From positions 297,866 through 361,865 of the forward strand of contig NW_004443615.1 in the NCBI RefSeq assembly GCF_000330505.1: a stretch of DNA of 64,000 nt, in the 5' to 3' direction. The position numbers and the translations under genes are program-made. The DNA comes from Entamoeba invadens IP1. Taxonomy: Eukaryota; Evosea; Mastigamoebida; Endamoebidae. Below are positions 21,946-31,663 of the stretch, piece by piece. The notes beneath the pieces were generated by a model. The model searched no databases and had not been told where the DNA came from. It saw nothing but the letters and a program-made list of their open reading frames with translations. The first letter of the stretch is position 1. Each line of letters opens with the position of its first letter.

Positions 21946-22601
21946 ATGACAACTCCACGAGAACTCCACGACAGAGACTTTTTCAAATTTGTGGAGAACG
22001 AGGAATACTTCGTTGAGGACTTTGGCGATGGCGAAATCTTTTATAACCGAGTCGCGTTAAAAAATGACAGTGAAATGGGTGTCATCAAAATCACATTGTC
22101 CACTGAAAACACTCAAGAACAAATCAATGAGATGATTGAGAGACTTAAAGCACTTATAGGAGTACCGGGGATATTACCTATAGTCGAATCAACATTTGGG
22201 ATTTGTGTTTGTTATCATATAAATTATAAATATATTGTTGATATATTATTAATATGAATAATTATCTATGTAATATATAACTCATAGGATAACTTACTTC
22301 AAATATGGATATTGGTCAACCCATTCATCCCTATCAAATTCGAAGACTACTGTTCCCGTGAAATGTCACGAGAAGACGAAATGACCTTTCTGTCCGCTAA
22401 TTTGTTTGACATTGCAAGTTCGTTGGAGACTAACACATTTCCTTTGGCGCTAAATAAGTCATCTCTGATATTATCAAGAGACCCCGCGTCTCCATTTCCT
22501 AAACTCTACTTGTCACCAGTCGCATATTTATTACCATTTGTTGATGCGGAAATAGAAATGAATACATTACCCATTTTTGCTGACTTCATTCAGATGATTT
22601 G
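21946..22601 (+). CDS. kinase-like (probable pseudokinase) gene, truncated by assembly gap
   Basis: Exon 1 is 21946-22206; an 81-nt intron at 22207-22287 begins GTTTGT and ends ATAG; exon 2 starts at 22288 and runs into the N-block at 22602. The reading is in phase 0 across the intron. The text resembles a protein-kinase N-lobe and hinge (VEDFGDGEIFYNRVAL, MGVIKITL, GVPGILPIVE, then DNLLQIWILVNPF). The expected HRD catalytic loop appears as FPLALNKSSLILS, and DFG is not seen, so I infer an inactive kinase fold. The 3' end is missing in the gap. Whether it is separate from the kinase at 22786 cannot be decided from this assembly, although that gene has its own N-terminal kinase start. Confidence 0.5.
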
Positions 22602-22701
22602 NNNNNNNNNNNNNNNNNNNNNNNNNNNNNNNNNNNNNNNNNNNNNNNNNNNNNNNNNNNNNNNNNNNNNNNNNNNNNNNNNNNNNNNNNNNNNNNNNNN
22701 N
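22602..22701. other. assembly gap of 100 N
   Basis: Exactly 100 undetermined bases, the usual placeholder for a gap of unknown size. It cuts the 3' part of the kinase-like gene. The sequence directly after it (22702-22760) is a simple A/T repeat, which probably caused the gap. Confidence 0.98.
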
Positions 22702-22785
22702 ATATATATTATATTATAATATTATTATATAATATTATTATTATAAAATAATAATAATACTCAATGAAAGGATAATGTAAAAACT

Positions 22786-23706
22786 ATGGCTGAGGCACTT
22801 AATAGCGAGGAAGTGAGTGCTGTTCATACATTCACACAGATACCGACATTTGATGTCCACAACGTCACTCCACTCTGTAAATTAGGGGAAGGTGGATTCT
22901 CCAAAGTGATGAAAGTGCAAACAACTAATGGTGTTATATGTGCATTAAAAGAGTCTGTTGATGAGAAGTCACCAACACTTTTACGTGACGCAACAATAAT
23001 GAAATTACTGAACCATCCAAATGTGGTGCAGTTCTATGGATTTGCACATGAAAACATTTCAATGGCATTTAACCTTGGGTTAGTCACTTTATTGCGTGTG
23101 CCAAACGGCTTCTTGTTGATGGAATACTGTGATGGAGGCAATGTAGATTCATATGTAGACTCCTATGCTCAACAAGGGCTCTACCTTCCTCTCAATTTGT
23201 TAATGTCCATTTTCAAGCAAATTGCTGTCGTCCAGCATTACTTGCACTTCGACAAAGGCTTTGTCCACAGAGACATCAAACTCGAAAATTTCTTATTGAA
23301 AAAACATGAACCTTACCCAATCGTTAAAATGACCGACTTCGGCTTCGGAAGAACGATCGTCGACTCAATGGTCACATTCAAATGCACCCCACTCTTCGCT
23401 GCACCAGAGTTGTTAAAGAGAGTGGAGTACTCAGACAAGTCAGAGTTATATTCCTTAGGAGTCTGTTTATATCGACTTGCTGCGTCAAAATATCCATTCG
23501 GAGCTACAAAGAATGAGTTCTTCACTAACATGAGACAACAAAAAGAGGTCGAATTCCCAAGGAAAATAGCGGCCTCTGAGAGTTATAGGGAAATCATCGA
23601 CTTGACTAAAAAACTCATCGTCTTCGATGAAGCCAAAAGACTCTCTTGGGAACAATTCTACGAACATCCTTTCATGAAAATGCTGTTGGCAAGAGAAGAC
23701 TTGTAA
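22786..23706 (+). CDS. serine/threonine protein kinase
   Basis: A 306-residue protein that is almost all kinase domain: LGEGGFSKVMKV glycine loop, ALKES lysine, VHRDIKLENFLL catalytic loop, MTDFGFGRT, and APELLKR in place of APE-type motif with CTPLFAAPE. All catalytic residues (Lys, HRD, DFG) are present, so it should be active. The C-lobe text YSLGVCLYRL and YPFGATKNEFF resembles ULK/Atg1- and NEK-like kinases, but I would not assign a subfamily. There is no extra domain. It converges on the VPS9 gene, with a near-perfect inverted repeat between the two 3' ends. Confidence 0.85.
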   Translation: MAEALNSEEVSAVHTFTQIPTFDVHNVTPLCKLGEGGFSKVMKVQTTNGVICALKESVDEKSPTLLRDATIMKLLNHPNVVQFYGFAHENISMAFNLGLVTLLRVPNGFLLMEYCDGGNVDSYVDSYAQQGLYLPLNLLMSIFKQIAVVQHYLHFDKGFVHRDIKLENFLLKKHEPYPIVKMTDFGFGRTIVDSMVTFKCTPLFAAPELLKRVEYSDKSELYSLGVCLYRLAASKYPFGATKNEFFTNMRQQKEVEFPRKIAASESYREIIDLTKKLIVFDEAKRLSWEQFYEHPFMKMLLAREDL

Positions 23707-23734
23707 TTCACTTTTAGGTCTTTTTGGTGGAACT

Positions 23735-23822
23735 AGACTCTGTTTATAACGGAATCTAATTTGTTTTTTCATTTCACTTTTACAAAGAAATGAACATTTA
23801 GACTCCGTTATAAATAGAGTCT
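23735..23822. repeat. 25-bp inverted repeat between convergent genes
   Basis: The arms 23735-23759 and 23798-23822 are reverse complements over 25 bp with two mismatches (both begin/end in the AGACTC...TCTAA core); the loop is 38 bp. It lies between the stop codon of the kinase (23706) and the 3' end of the VPS9 gene. A long hairpin here could shape the 3' ends of both convergent mRNAs, or it may be a tiny mobile-element remnant. Confidence 0.8.
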
Positions 23823-23875
23823 CCACGTATATTTAAATACAATAAATAAGGGTTTAATTATATTTCCAAATATGT

Positions 23876-26290
23876 TCATTGTTTCTCCATGAGCTTCTTG
23901 ACTTCCTCTGCCTGTTTTTTTAGCTTGCAATTTTCTTTATAGAGTGAAGCTATAAGTCCCAGAAGAGTGGGAATCTCTTCTCTTGGGAAATTGTCTGCTG
24001 ATGCCTTTAGCATTTTGCAGAGTGTCACAAAGGAGTCGTCTGGCCTGTTGAAGTCGAATAAAGTGAACAGAGTGGACGGATTAATTGGAGGGCAGAGTCT
24101 TTTAACAGTGAAATTGATGGTATCCTTACTTTGTTGGACGAATTGTGTATAAAGCCCATCTTCTTCGAAATGGAACGACTTTTCAGTCAACTCCTTAATG
24201 AAAGAAGCTGCCGCTACAAAGTTGCAAAAGTAGCAAGAATGGGCTCCGTGTGTTGTTTCCGCAAATGTGGACACGAAACTGATAGTCGAGGCCAAATGGG
24301 GGAGATTTGCTTTCAACAATGCGTAAATAAGAATAGGCACAAAAGTGTCTCCAGAGACATTTCCAGTGACATAGACTATAGTCATCTCGAGTACCTTTAA
24401 TGAGACGTAGATATACGCCAATTTGTCTTGTGCTGTTCTAACCGAATCAATTTGTTTCAAACAGTTGATCGCATAACTCAGTGGAATAGTCGCTTTGTTC
24501 TCATCAAATTCAACATCCAACAATTCAGGACTCATAAATTGATGGTCGAAAATTTGAGAAGAAATTCGCGCATCCTCCTCAGTTTCTTTCATTTGTTTTC
24601 CTTCCATCACTTCAATGCTTGGCGGCCAGATATATGGAAATACCCTTGTAGAGATCGCTCGGTTAAGTACAATAGCGCAAGTCCTATCTTCATTAATTAT
24701 CGCTTTTCTCTGTCGTAGCGTTCCCACAACCTCTTTCACATATTTATCAATAACACTCTTCCGTTCTTCCAACTTCATTCCATTCACCATCTCAGGAAAG
24801 CTCGCTACAAAACTGTCGATTTCCTCTTTAATTTCACGTATTTCGTAAACCCTCTTGTATACCCCCTTTTGCTTCTCAACGACATTTAAAAGCTCCTTCT
24901 TCCTCTCATCATCAAGAGGCGGCGCAAATAAGACACAGACACTCTCGGTGGGCGACTTCTGGTAGAGCTTCTCCTGTTCTTCGATGCCAGGTATCCCACT
25001 TCTAATAGTCTCGAAGGTCAAGTCCAGTGAGAGTTCTATAGTGTTCTCATTGAACATCAATGGAGCGTACCCATCCATTAATTTCCACGCCCAACTGCAT
25101 CCATGTTGATATAATGGATTTTCTATATTCATCACATAGAGTAATTTTCCTTCTTGTCCATTATACGTGTCGATTCCCGTGATTCGTGTGGAGTAGATTC
25201 CAGCCGATGACGTTGCAATTTCTTGCACGAATTCTAACACGTCGCGGAAGTCTTCGAAATCAGTGCCGACGAAGTCCTTCACATCGGACATATACACCTT
25301 AACTTTGCCGTCATTTATAGAACCCGGGATTTGTGTGAGAGTTGTGAATTTTAGGGTTTCTGTGTCGAGTAAAATGAAGTGCGTGTATATGAACCCGGGA
25401 GTCAATTTCAGATCAGAAATTGAGGAAGCTGGTGGAAGTAAGAACAACGCGTTCAGTTTCAACGCGTCTGAAAGTATTTGGTGATTCTTTTTGAGGTACC
25501 TGAACATCGGGTGTGTTGTGATAGCAAGGGAATTGTTCTTGAAGTTCCTTTCTCCCTTCATTTTCGGTACTTTCTGAGTCTTATTTTCTGCAGTTGGAAA
25601 CACGGAAGTAGAGTCCGGGAGTAATTTAGCGTCTGTGTTTACAATGCCGTCATTGAGTATTTCAGCTGGTGGAATTGCTTTAATTGTTACTGTTGGGATA
25701 TTCCTCTCATTGACGGGCTTTTCGGAGTAATTTGTGTGTTTGCATTGCGTAACAAACGCTTCTGAGAGTGGAAGAGGTGGTTTAACATTAAGAGGAACGC
25801 CGTCGACAAACATGAAAGATCTCGACTGGATTCTTCTTCGTATTTTCTTCGTTTGAGAGTCGACGACCAGAAACTTTCTTTGTGGCTTAGGAGCTTGATA
25901 GTTCGGTTTTTCGCCGATATTTGATTTGGACCGTGTAGGAATCTCTAAGATGACATGGGGGAGTGTGTTTTGTGGTGTTTTTGCCAACTCATTAGTTTCG
26001 ATGATTCTCTTTGAAATTGGTTTTGTGTGTTGTTTAATAACCTTTCGAGGCGATGGAGGGGTTTTAGTTGGTTTCGGTGGTATTGGTTTAAAGTCTTCTT
26101 TATGACCTTTAACAGGGTTACTTGCAGTAACTATTGTAAGTGAAGGATATTCCAAATACTCTTTCGACTGATTTGTAATTAACAATTGAGATGGAAATGT
26201 GTCTGGAGATAGTATTAGACTAGTGTCGGAGTGTGACGGGTGGTGTCGCGACTTTGGACTGTCCATTAGCGTTTCAGAGTTGATGGACAT
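23876..26290 (-). CDS. VPS9-domain protein, probable Rab5 guanine-nucleotide exchange factor
   Basis: About 804 residues from the ATG at 26290; the frame opens slightly earlier, but only with a GTG. The first ~250 residues are Ser/Pro/Lys-rich and disordered. A middle globular region of unknown type follows. The VPS9 domain lies at about 600-730: AQDKLAYIYVSLKVLE, then SGDTFVPILIYALLKANLPHLASTISFV, with Asp and the LLKAN-L-S pattern that contacts Rab5, then AAASFIKEL. The C-terminus is a short coiled coil (YKENCKLKKQAEEVKKLMEKQ in pattern). VPS9 proteins load GTP on Rab5-family GTPases at early endosomes and phagosomes. It starts from the same spacer as the tetraspanin gene, divergently. Confidence 0.83.
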   Translation of the reverse strand: MSINSETLMDSPKSRHHPSHSDTSLILSPDTFPSQLLITNQSKEYLEYPSLTIVTASNPVKGHKEDFKPIPPKPTKTPPSPRKVIKQHTKPISKRIIETNELAKTPQNTLPHVILEIPTRSKSNIGEKPNYQAPKPQRKFLVVDSQTKKIRRRIQSRSFMFVDGVPLNVKPPLPLSEAFVTQCKHTNYSEKPVNERNIPTVTIKAIPPAEILNDGIVNTDAKLLPDSTSVFPTAENKTQKVPKMKGERNFKNNSLAITTHPMFRYLKKNHQILSDALKLNALFLLPPASSISDLKLTPGFIYTHFILLDTETLKFTTLTQIPGSINDGKVKVYMSDVKDFVGTDFEDFRDVLEFVQEIATSSAGIYSTRITGIDTYNGQEGKLLYVMNIENPLYQHGCSWAWKLMDGYAPLMFNENTIELSLDLTFETIRSGIPGIEEQEKLYQKSPTESVCVLFAPPLDDERKKELLNVVEKQKGVYKRVYEIREIKEEIDSFVASFPEMVNGMKLEERKSVIDKYVKEVVGTLRQRKAIINEDRTCAIVLNRAISTRVFPYIWPPSIEVMEGKQMKETEEDARISSQIFDHQFMSPELLDVEFDENKATIPLSYAINCLKQIDSVRTAQDKLAYIYVSLKVLEMTIVYVTGNVSGDTFVPILIYALLKANLPHLASTISFVSTFAETTHGAHSCYFCNFVAAASFIKELTEKSFHFEEDGLYTQFVQQSKDTINFTVKRLCPPINPSTLFTLFDFNRPDDSFVTLCKMLKASADNFPREEIPTLLGLIASLYKENCKLKKQAEEVKKLMEKQ

Positions 26291-26731
26291 TACTATTGTT
26301 TTGTAGCACACATAATAATAAGAATTTAAAAGAGTTGACTCAATTCAAATAGTATTTTTATTGTTTCTATTCATTGGAAACAAAACAACAAAACAACAAA
26401 ACAAATGGAAAAATTCAACTTCATTTTCCTGTCTAATTAAATTTTAATTTGTTTTTTCTATAACTTACTATTTTTTAATTTAGTTATAATATAATAAAAG
26501 TATTATAAATAGTAGTTCTAAACTAATTATCTTAAAAACTAGAAATATAGTACATTATATTAATTAATAGTAAATTATACTCACACCGTGTTAGTGTGTA
26601 TTTAACTATATATAACTATAATTTTATTATACTAAAAAACCATTTCCATTATCAAAAGAAAACACAGAAGAGATAGGTGAAAGAAAAATCACTCGACAAA
26701 AGAAGCGAACTCAAATAGTACTATAAAATCG
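26291..26731. other. intergenic, divergent promoter region
   Basis: About 440 bp of AT-rich DNA between the divergent VPS9 and tetraspanin genes. A short AACAAAACAACAAAACAACA tract at about 26387-26405 is the only pattern; no gene seen. Confidence 0.5.
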
Positions 26732-27423
26732 ATGCCAGATAAAACATCGTTAGCAGTCACAATTTTAAGTGGAGTGTATGTGGGTATCGGGTTTGCGGCG
26801 ATAGTCTTTTCAGTAGTTCTGACGAAGAACATCAACACGTTTAATCGGAGTGAAGAGTCGAAAGACGCTGATATGATGTTGTATTTTATAAAAGCGTCGT
26901 GTGTGTATTTAATGGTAGCTGGTGCGGTGTGTATGATGAGTGGCTCATTAGGGATGGTGGGGTCTTTACTTGAACGCCAATGGTCTATGATGCTCTACTT
27001 CATGACTCTTTTGGTCTCTTTAATCATTTGGTTCATGTTAGAAGGCATTTTTGGGATGGTCTCTTTTGGGCTTACGGCATCTTCGGACGCTATGATGAGT
27101 GCTACAATCCAATCGTGGGAAATCCGTTTCCATTGTTGCGGTTTGTTGAATTATTTAGTTAATTATTCTAATTAATAGGATGGAAGACACTCCCTTCGGA
27201 CGCTTCGAAATGCGCATACCCACAAGCGTTTGCAACGGGACATACATGCATCAAAGAATTCAGCTCGATCATTTCAATCTGCCTTGGTGGGTTCATCGGC
27301 GTTGCGTTGCTCGCTATATACGCAATTGGACAGATGATTCTCGCTTGCTTCTATTACAGAAAGCTCAAGACAAACTTCTCATACAGTTACAAGGAAAACC
27401 AGAACTTAGAACACGAAGATTAA
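26732..27423 (+). CDS. tetraspanin (two exons, 38-nt intron)
   Basis: Exon 1 is 26732-27140, exon 2 is 27179-27423; the intron (27141-27178) begins GTTTGTTG and ends TAATAG. Spliced length is about 217 residues. Four membrane segments: about residues 7-30, 48-75, 84-110 and, from exon 2, a segment reading IISICLGGFIGVALLAIYAIG. Between the third and fourth lies the larger extracellular loop, with the tetraspanin signature CCG created exactly at the splice junction, followed by more Cys residues. The short cytosolic tail is KTNFSYSYKENQNLEHED. Tetraspanins organise membrane microdomains. Splicing is required: without it the frame stops eleven codons after CCG and loses the fourth segment. Confidence 0.88.
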
Positions 27424-27541
27424 CTCACTTTTTAACTCATTTATTGTGTTTGCTTTATTTTGAAATTCGTGTGGTAACTTTTATTATTATTTGCACAGCG
27501 GAACCAAACTTGAAAATGAATTCATACGTGTATATTTTTGT

Positions 27542-30500
27542 TTAGTGTATGCCGAGTAAGGAACAGAGCTTTTTACATTTTTTGAAGAAGTCCTTGTTCG
27601 TCAGGTCGTACCGTTTAACGTTGATGAGCTCAATAACTGTGACAACGACACCAACTTGGAGTGGCTTCGATACCAATAGGCGCTCCATTAGGATTTTTGT
27701 AATTTGTTCTGCAAGGACTTCATTGGCCGAGAAGAACATTTGTATAATAACAGAAAAGTACAGCGTGTGTGAGTTGGGGAATCTCAAATTGTCTACGATA
27801 GCATTGAGCATAAGATCTCTCTCTGCTACATCCAAATTGAACACCAAGTAATAGAGCAATTGCGAGATGGAGTCACTGTGAATTTTGTCTTCTCTCTTTT
27901 GAGCGAGGTACGTTGCGAGTCTCAGGTAGTCGCATTTCACTTTTTCGAGAATCAATGGGAGCAACCTTTCCTCTCCACTATATATAAACGCGTCGACTTC
28001 TCCTTCAGCTGCAAACGCTAACTTCGATTTAATAATGGGTGGAACGTGTACACATTCGTTTTCGTTGAACGCGATGTTGACAGAGAAGTTGAGACCAGGG
28101 GGTGTTGCAGTTAGAACGAATGATCTGAGCTGTCCAAGCCTATATGGGATGACCTCAAGATAGTCAACAAAGTATTCAGCCAAATATTCTGGGAAGTCGT
28201 GCCGTATAACAGCAACTATTCTCAACACAGACGCGTAGAAAACAAGAATAGAATGTGGGATATCCTTTTCATTCCCGATGATGTTTGAGACAAATTGCAG
28301 TAAATTTTTCGTCAATTCCGTAAATTTCTCTGGTGCATTTTCGACACGATTGACGATAAACGATGGAGTGATCATATCGACCCAATTATACGCAAATCCG
28401 GGCATGCCCTTGGGCTCGCTGTTTTTCATAAACCTTCCAACGCACGTAAAGAACGCATTTTGCTCCTTTTCATCGCGTTCTCCGTTCACAAACTGAGTAT
28501 GGAAATACTCCACAATTCCGCGTATTTTCGACGTGATTTCATTATCTTGACTATTTTTTAACAACACCCAGAAGAGTCCTTCAAACAACGAGTCGAGTGC
28601 TCTTACCAGTGAGGCCGATCTTGAAGTCACTCCAAACAAGTGCCCACTCAACACGTTTTCATCGAACGCCTTTTTTTCCTCGATCATTTCATCCAAGAAA
28701 CAGTATGCATACAACCCATAGCTGTATTCCATGTCAAGTGATTTGGAAATTGCCTCCAACTCGCTGTCACTGTTTTTACCGATCTCGATTTTCTTAAACA
28801 GCTGGTGCTCTCTTTTAGCTGGTAAGTTACCGTAAAGTGTACATTCAACTTCTTCAAAGTCGTACAATATTTGTTGGCTTGGTAATAGTGCAGTTCTGGC
28901 AATCATCTGTGGATGTGTCAAGTAACTATTAATCTTATCGTCAAAGGGTAAAGTGTCTCTTCTCTCAATTTCCTCAACGACTCTCCTGGTCGTTGTCTTC
29001 ATACAATCGTCGACAAATTTCGCAACACAAAATTCTTCAAATGGCGCAATGACCCATTTTTCAAAGAGTTGTGGCGTGTGACAGACAACGCCAAATGAAA
29101 TTTCCTCCTTTTTGGCGCTATTTATATCACCCTCTCGCATCTTTTCGTCAAAGCCCAATCTCCACTTATCAAGTTCTGTTTTGACAATTTTCGAGATCAC
29201 CCCCGTCGCTTGGGTCAAAAATACCATCCGCCCCATCTTCGCCACAAAACTCAAAACACATCTTTTTGCAATCTCACGAGGCGAACGCTTTGTATCTCGA
29301 ATCACAGTCAACCGAAGCAAAGAAACAACACTTTCGACTGACTGGGCTTTTTTCTCTGAAAATTTCACCGAAAAAATCTCGTAAATGAGTGAAAAAATGA
29401 CAACCCATTCGGAACGGCCAAATACTTCAGTGATCAAAAAAGAGGGGAAGAATGTTGGGAAGTTGGAATCCGTCCACATCGGGGTGGTTAAACGACGCCC
29501 ATAGTACGCTTCCACGTACTTCTGTGTGACTCCACGCTTCACAATAGCTTCAATGTTCAACAATTCACCAGCAATCTCACTCGTCGCAATGACACGTTTT
29601 TCCTCATTCTTCAATTCAATAGTTAAGTCACATGGAAATTGTACAAAAAGCTTGTGAAGCTCGCCGTAAATGGCCGTCGATGGTGGCATAGCATCGTACA
29701 CGGCACGGAGCGTCATGAGGATTTTGACTAACCATGGATTCTGCCGCGTAAAAACGCCACGAGCTTCTTTGACGATTTGAATGACAAAGAAAACAAAGTC
29801 GCAGCACCACGTGTGACTTAATGAGTCTCGTAAAAGATACTTCAGATCAAACCGCTTTGTCAAAATGGGACGATTTTTGCCCAATGTCACTTTCCCCATT
29901 ATAACACCAGTGCGGTGTAAAACCACGGCATCGACTGGGGTTAGTTGTTGAGACAGAAGGCGCTTGATCACGCGATCCAATTCTCCAACGACAAAATTCC
30001 ACAACTGAGAATGAAGCACTTTGTGGTGACCGTCAATCAATTCGAGAAAACGGGGAAGCAAGTCAATTTTGGCTAACGACATGTACACAATGATGTCAGC
30101 GATTCCAGTGATCGCTTTCGATTTGCTGTACGCGACAAATTGGTTGATAGCAGCGACGGAATTATCTTCGAACAACTCGAACACGCTCTTCATTAACTGA
30201 TAAACCTCGGTTGATAATGTTTTTAATTCTGAAACCCGTTGAGAAACTTCCTCGTTCGTGACGTACGGAATTGTTTCCGACCGCATCACAACTTGTTTGA
30301 TGATGTCTTGGTGTTTGGAAATTAAACGCTTGTTTTCTAAAACCATTCTGCCATATGTCTTCCATTGCCGCATCTTTCTCCAGAACTTTTTCAGTGCAGC
30401 GACACCAAACTCAAATTGGGTGCCAGGCCGTTGCAACGACTGATACACGTTTTTAAGTAAATGTACAATTAAGTGGACAGGCAAGATACTCTCCTCGATG

Positions 30501-31663
30501 ATGTCCCCCACAATGTCCCCCACAAAAATTGCATCTTCTTCGTTCTCGAATATTTTATCGCAACTGTTCAAAATCAATTTAATGAACAATTCGTACTCTT
30601 TCTTTCCATTCATTTTACTCATTTTCGACAACCCTCCAATCGAATTGAACAACGTCCGAATCTCAACAACTTCTATTTTTGATATCAACTCTCCTGTTTC
30701 GACAGAAAACGCTGCAATCGCTCGGTTTGCCAAATCTTCATTGAAGTACCCACGAATTTCATCTTCGTTGCACCGTACAATCTCCTTCGCCCACCTGCAA
30801 GCAGTTGCCCACCCTTTCATTGATACAACATTGTTTTTCACAAGGGAAAGCGATATGAAAACGCCGTCGAGCGTTTTAATGCCAAGCATATTGAATGAGT
30901 CCAGTGGTGCTTTTGAAGAGGACAAGTATCTGACAATTGCGTTCTTCATAATTGGTGACGCGTTAATTTCGTTTTTCAAAGCCGCTGCGGTTGCCGAAGG
31001 AAACAACGGGAGCATTTTTTCGACCTCAAGGAAGTTGTTTGACGAAAGAAGGAAGTGGAAATACTTTCCAAGCGCAATGATTGTTGGTGGAGAATTTATC
31101 GAAGCAACGAGCGGAAATGCTGCTGGGTTGCATTGAAGTATACAGTATATTGTCCCAATGACACTTATTTTTGAAAGAGAGTACATTGAGCATATTGGTT
31201 CAATGACGTCTGGGAACAAATCTCCGTCGAACGCAAAGGACAACAAATAATGTAACTGTGTTTGTGGATTTTTCCAAGGGGCGATGAAAAGGTTGATTGG
31301 AAAAGGACGTGTGTTTGTTGCGTAATACATTTTGAGTATTTGATGTGCGAGTGTTGGCGTTGGTGTGTTGTGATTTTGGTCATCGAGTTGGCTTATTATT
31401 TCGTCCCAGTCATGCGCTTGCAGTTTGTCGGTAAATTTGTGCGCGACTTCTTCATTTATTTCGAGGTGGAACGCGTTGTTGCTAATTGGACGAGAACTAA
31501 ACGAAAACTCGTCCAACGATGTTGGGTAGGTTATTGTAGTGCTGTTGCCGGGGCGTTTGTTGTAAAGTGGCGCCTTAACTGGGCCATACTGTTTCTTGAA
31601 AAGATTGTTTTGAATTGTGCTCACGAGCTGGACCATTTGCCCAACTAAATTATCGCCAGACAT
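27542..31663 (-). CDS. NOT1-like scaffold of the CCR4-NOT deadenylase complex
   Basis: A 1373-residue single-exon protein, shorter than animal or yeast NOT1 (over 2000). The N-terminal part has FPINLFIAPWKNPQTQL, like the RPWKN segment of NOT1. The middle is helical, HEAT/MIF4G-like, where CAF1 would dock. The C-terminal superfamily-homology region is clear: FPEYLAEYFVDYLEVIPY, RSFVLTATPPG, LMLNAIVDNLRFPNSHTLYF, AEQITKILMERLLVSKPLQVG and VVTVIELIN, close to the family sequence. It scaffolds mRNA deadenylation and translational repression in the cytoplasm. The shortening appears to be in the N-terminal and central spacers. No broken frame. Confidence 0.9.
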   Translation of the reverse strand: MSGDNLVGQMVQLVSTIQNNLFKKQYGPVKAPLYNKRPGNSTTITYPTSLDEFSFSSRPISNNAFHLEINEEVAHKFTDKLQAHDWDEIISQLDDQNHNTPTPTLAHQILKMYYATNTRPFPINLFIAPWKNPQTQLHYLLSFAFDGDLFPDVIEPICSMYSLSKISVIGTIYCILQCNPAAFPLVASINSPPTIIALGKYFHFLLSSNNFLEVEKMLPLFPSATAAALKNEINASPIMKNAIVRYLSSSKAPLDSFNMLGIKTLDGVFISLSLVKNNVVSMKGWATACRWAKEIVRCNEDEIRGYFNEDLANRAIAAFSVETGELISKIEVVEIRTLFNSIGGLSKMSKMNGKKEYELFIKLILNSCDKIFENEEDAIFVGDIVGDIIEESILPVHLIVHLLKNVYQSLQRPGTQFEFGVAALKKFWRKMRQWKTYGRMVLENKRLISKHQDIIKQVVMRSETIPYVTNEEVSQRVSELKTLSTEVYQLMKSVFELFEDNSVAAINQFVAYSKSKAITGIADIIVYMSLAKIDLLPRFLELIDGHHKVLHSQLWNFVVGELDRVIKRLLSQQLTPVDAVVLHRTGVIMGKVTLGKNRPILTKRFDLKYLLRDSLSHTWCCDFVFFVIQIVKEARGVFTRQNPWLVKILMTLRAVYDAMPPSTAIYGELHKLFVQFPCDLTIELKNEEKRVIATSEIAGELLNIEAIVKRGVTQKYVEAYYGRRLTTPMWTDSNFPTFFPSFLITEVFGRSEWVVIFSLIYEIFSVKFSEKKAQSVESVVSLLRLTVIRDTKRSPREIAKRCVLSFVAKMGRMVFLTQATGVISKIVKTELDKWRLGFDEKMREGDINSAKKEEISFGVVCHTPQLFEKWVIAPFEEFCVAKFVDDCMKTTTRRVVEEIERRDTLPFDDKINSYLTHPQMIARTALLPSQQILYDFEEVECTLYGNLPAKREHQLFKKIEIGKNSDSELEAISKSLDMEYSYGLYAYCFLDEMIEEKKAFDENVLSGHLFGVTSRSASLVRALDSLFEGLFWVLLKNSQDNEITSKIRGIVEYFHTQFVNGERDEKEQNAFFTCVGRFMKNSEPKGMPGFAYNWVDMITPSFIVNRVENAPEKFTELTKNLLQFVSNIIGNEKDIPHSILVFYASVLRIVAVIRHDFPEYLAEYFVDYLEVIPYRLGQLRSFVLTATPPGLNFSVNIAFNENECVHVPPIIKSKLAFAAEGEVDAFIYSGEERLLPLILEKVKCDYLRLATYLAQKREDKIHSDSISQLLYYLVFNLDVAERDLMLNAIVDNLRFPNSHTLYFSVIIQMFFSANEVLAEQITKILMERLLVSKPLQVGVVVTVIELINVKRYDLTNKDFFKKCKKLCSLLGIH

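Noticed and set aside
27180..27545. 121-codon frame after the tetraspanin first exon as a separate gene
   Set aside because: Reading the same bases in the spliced frame gives the fourth tetraspanin membrane segment and tail, a far better explanation.
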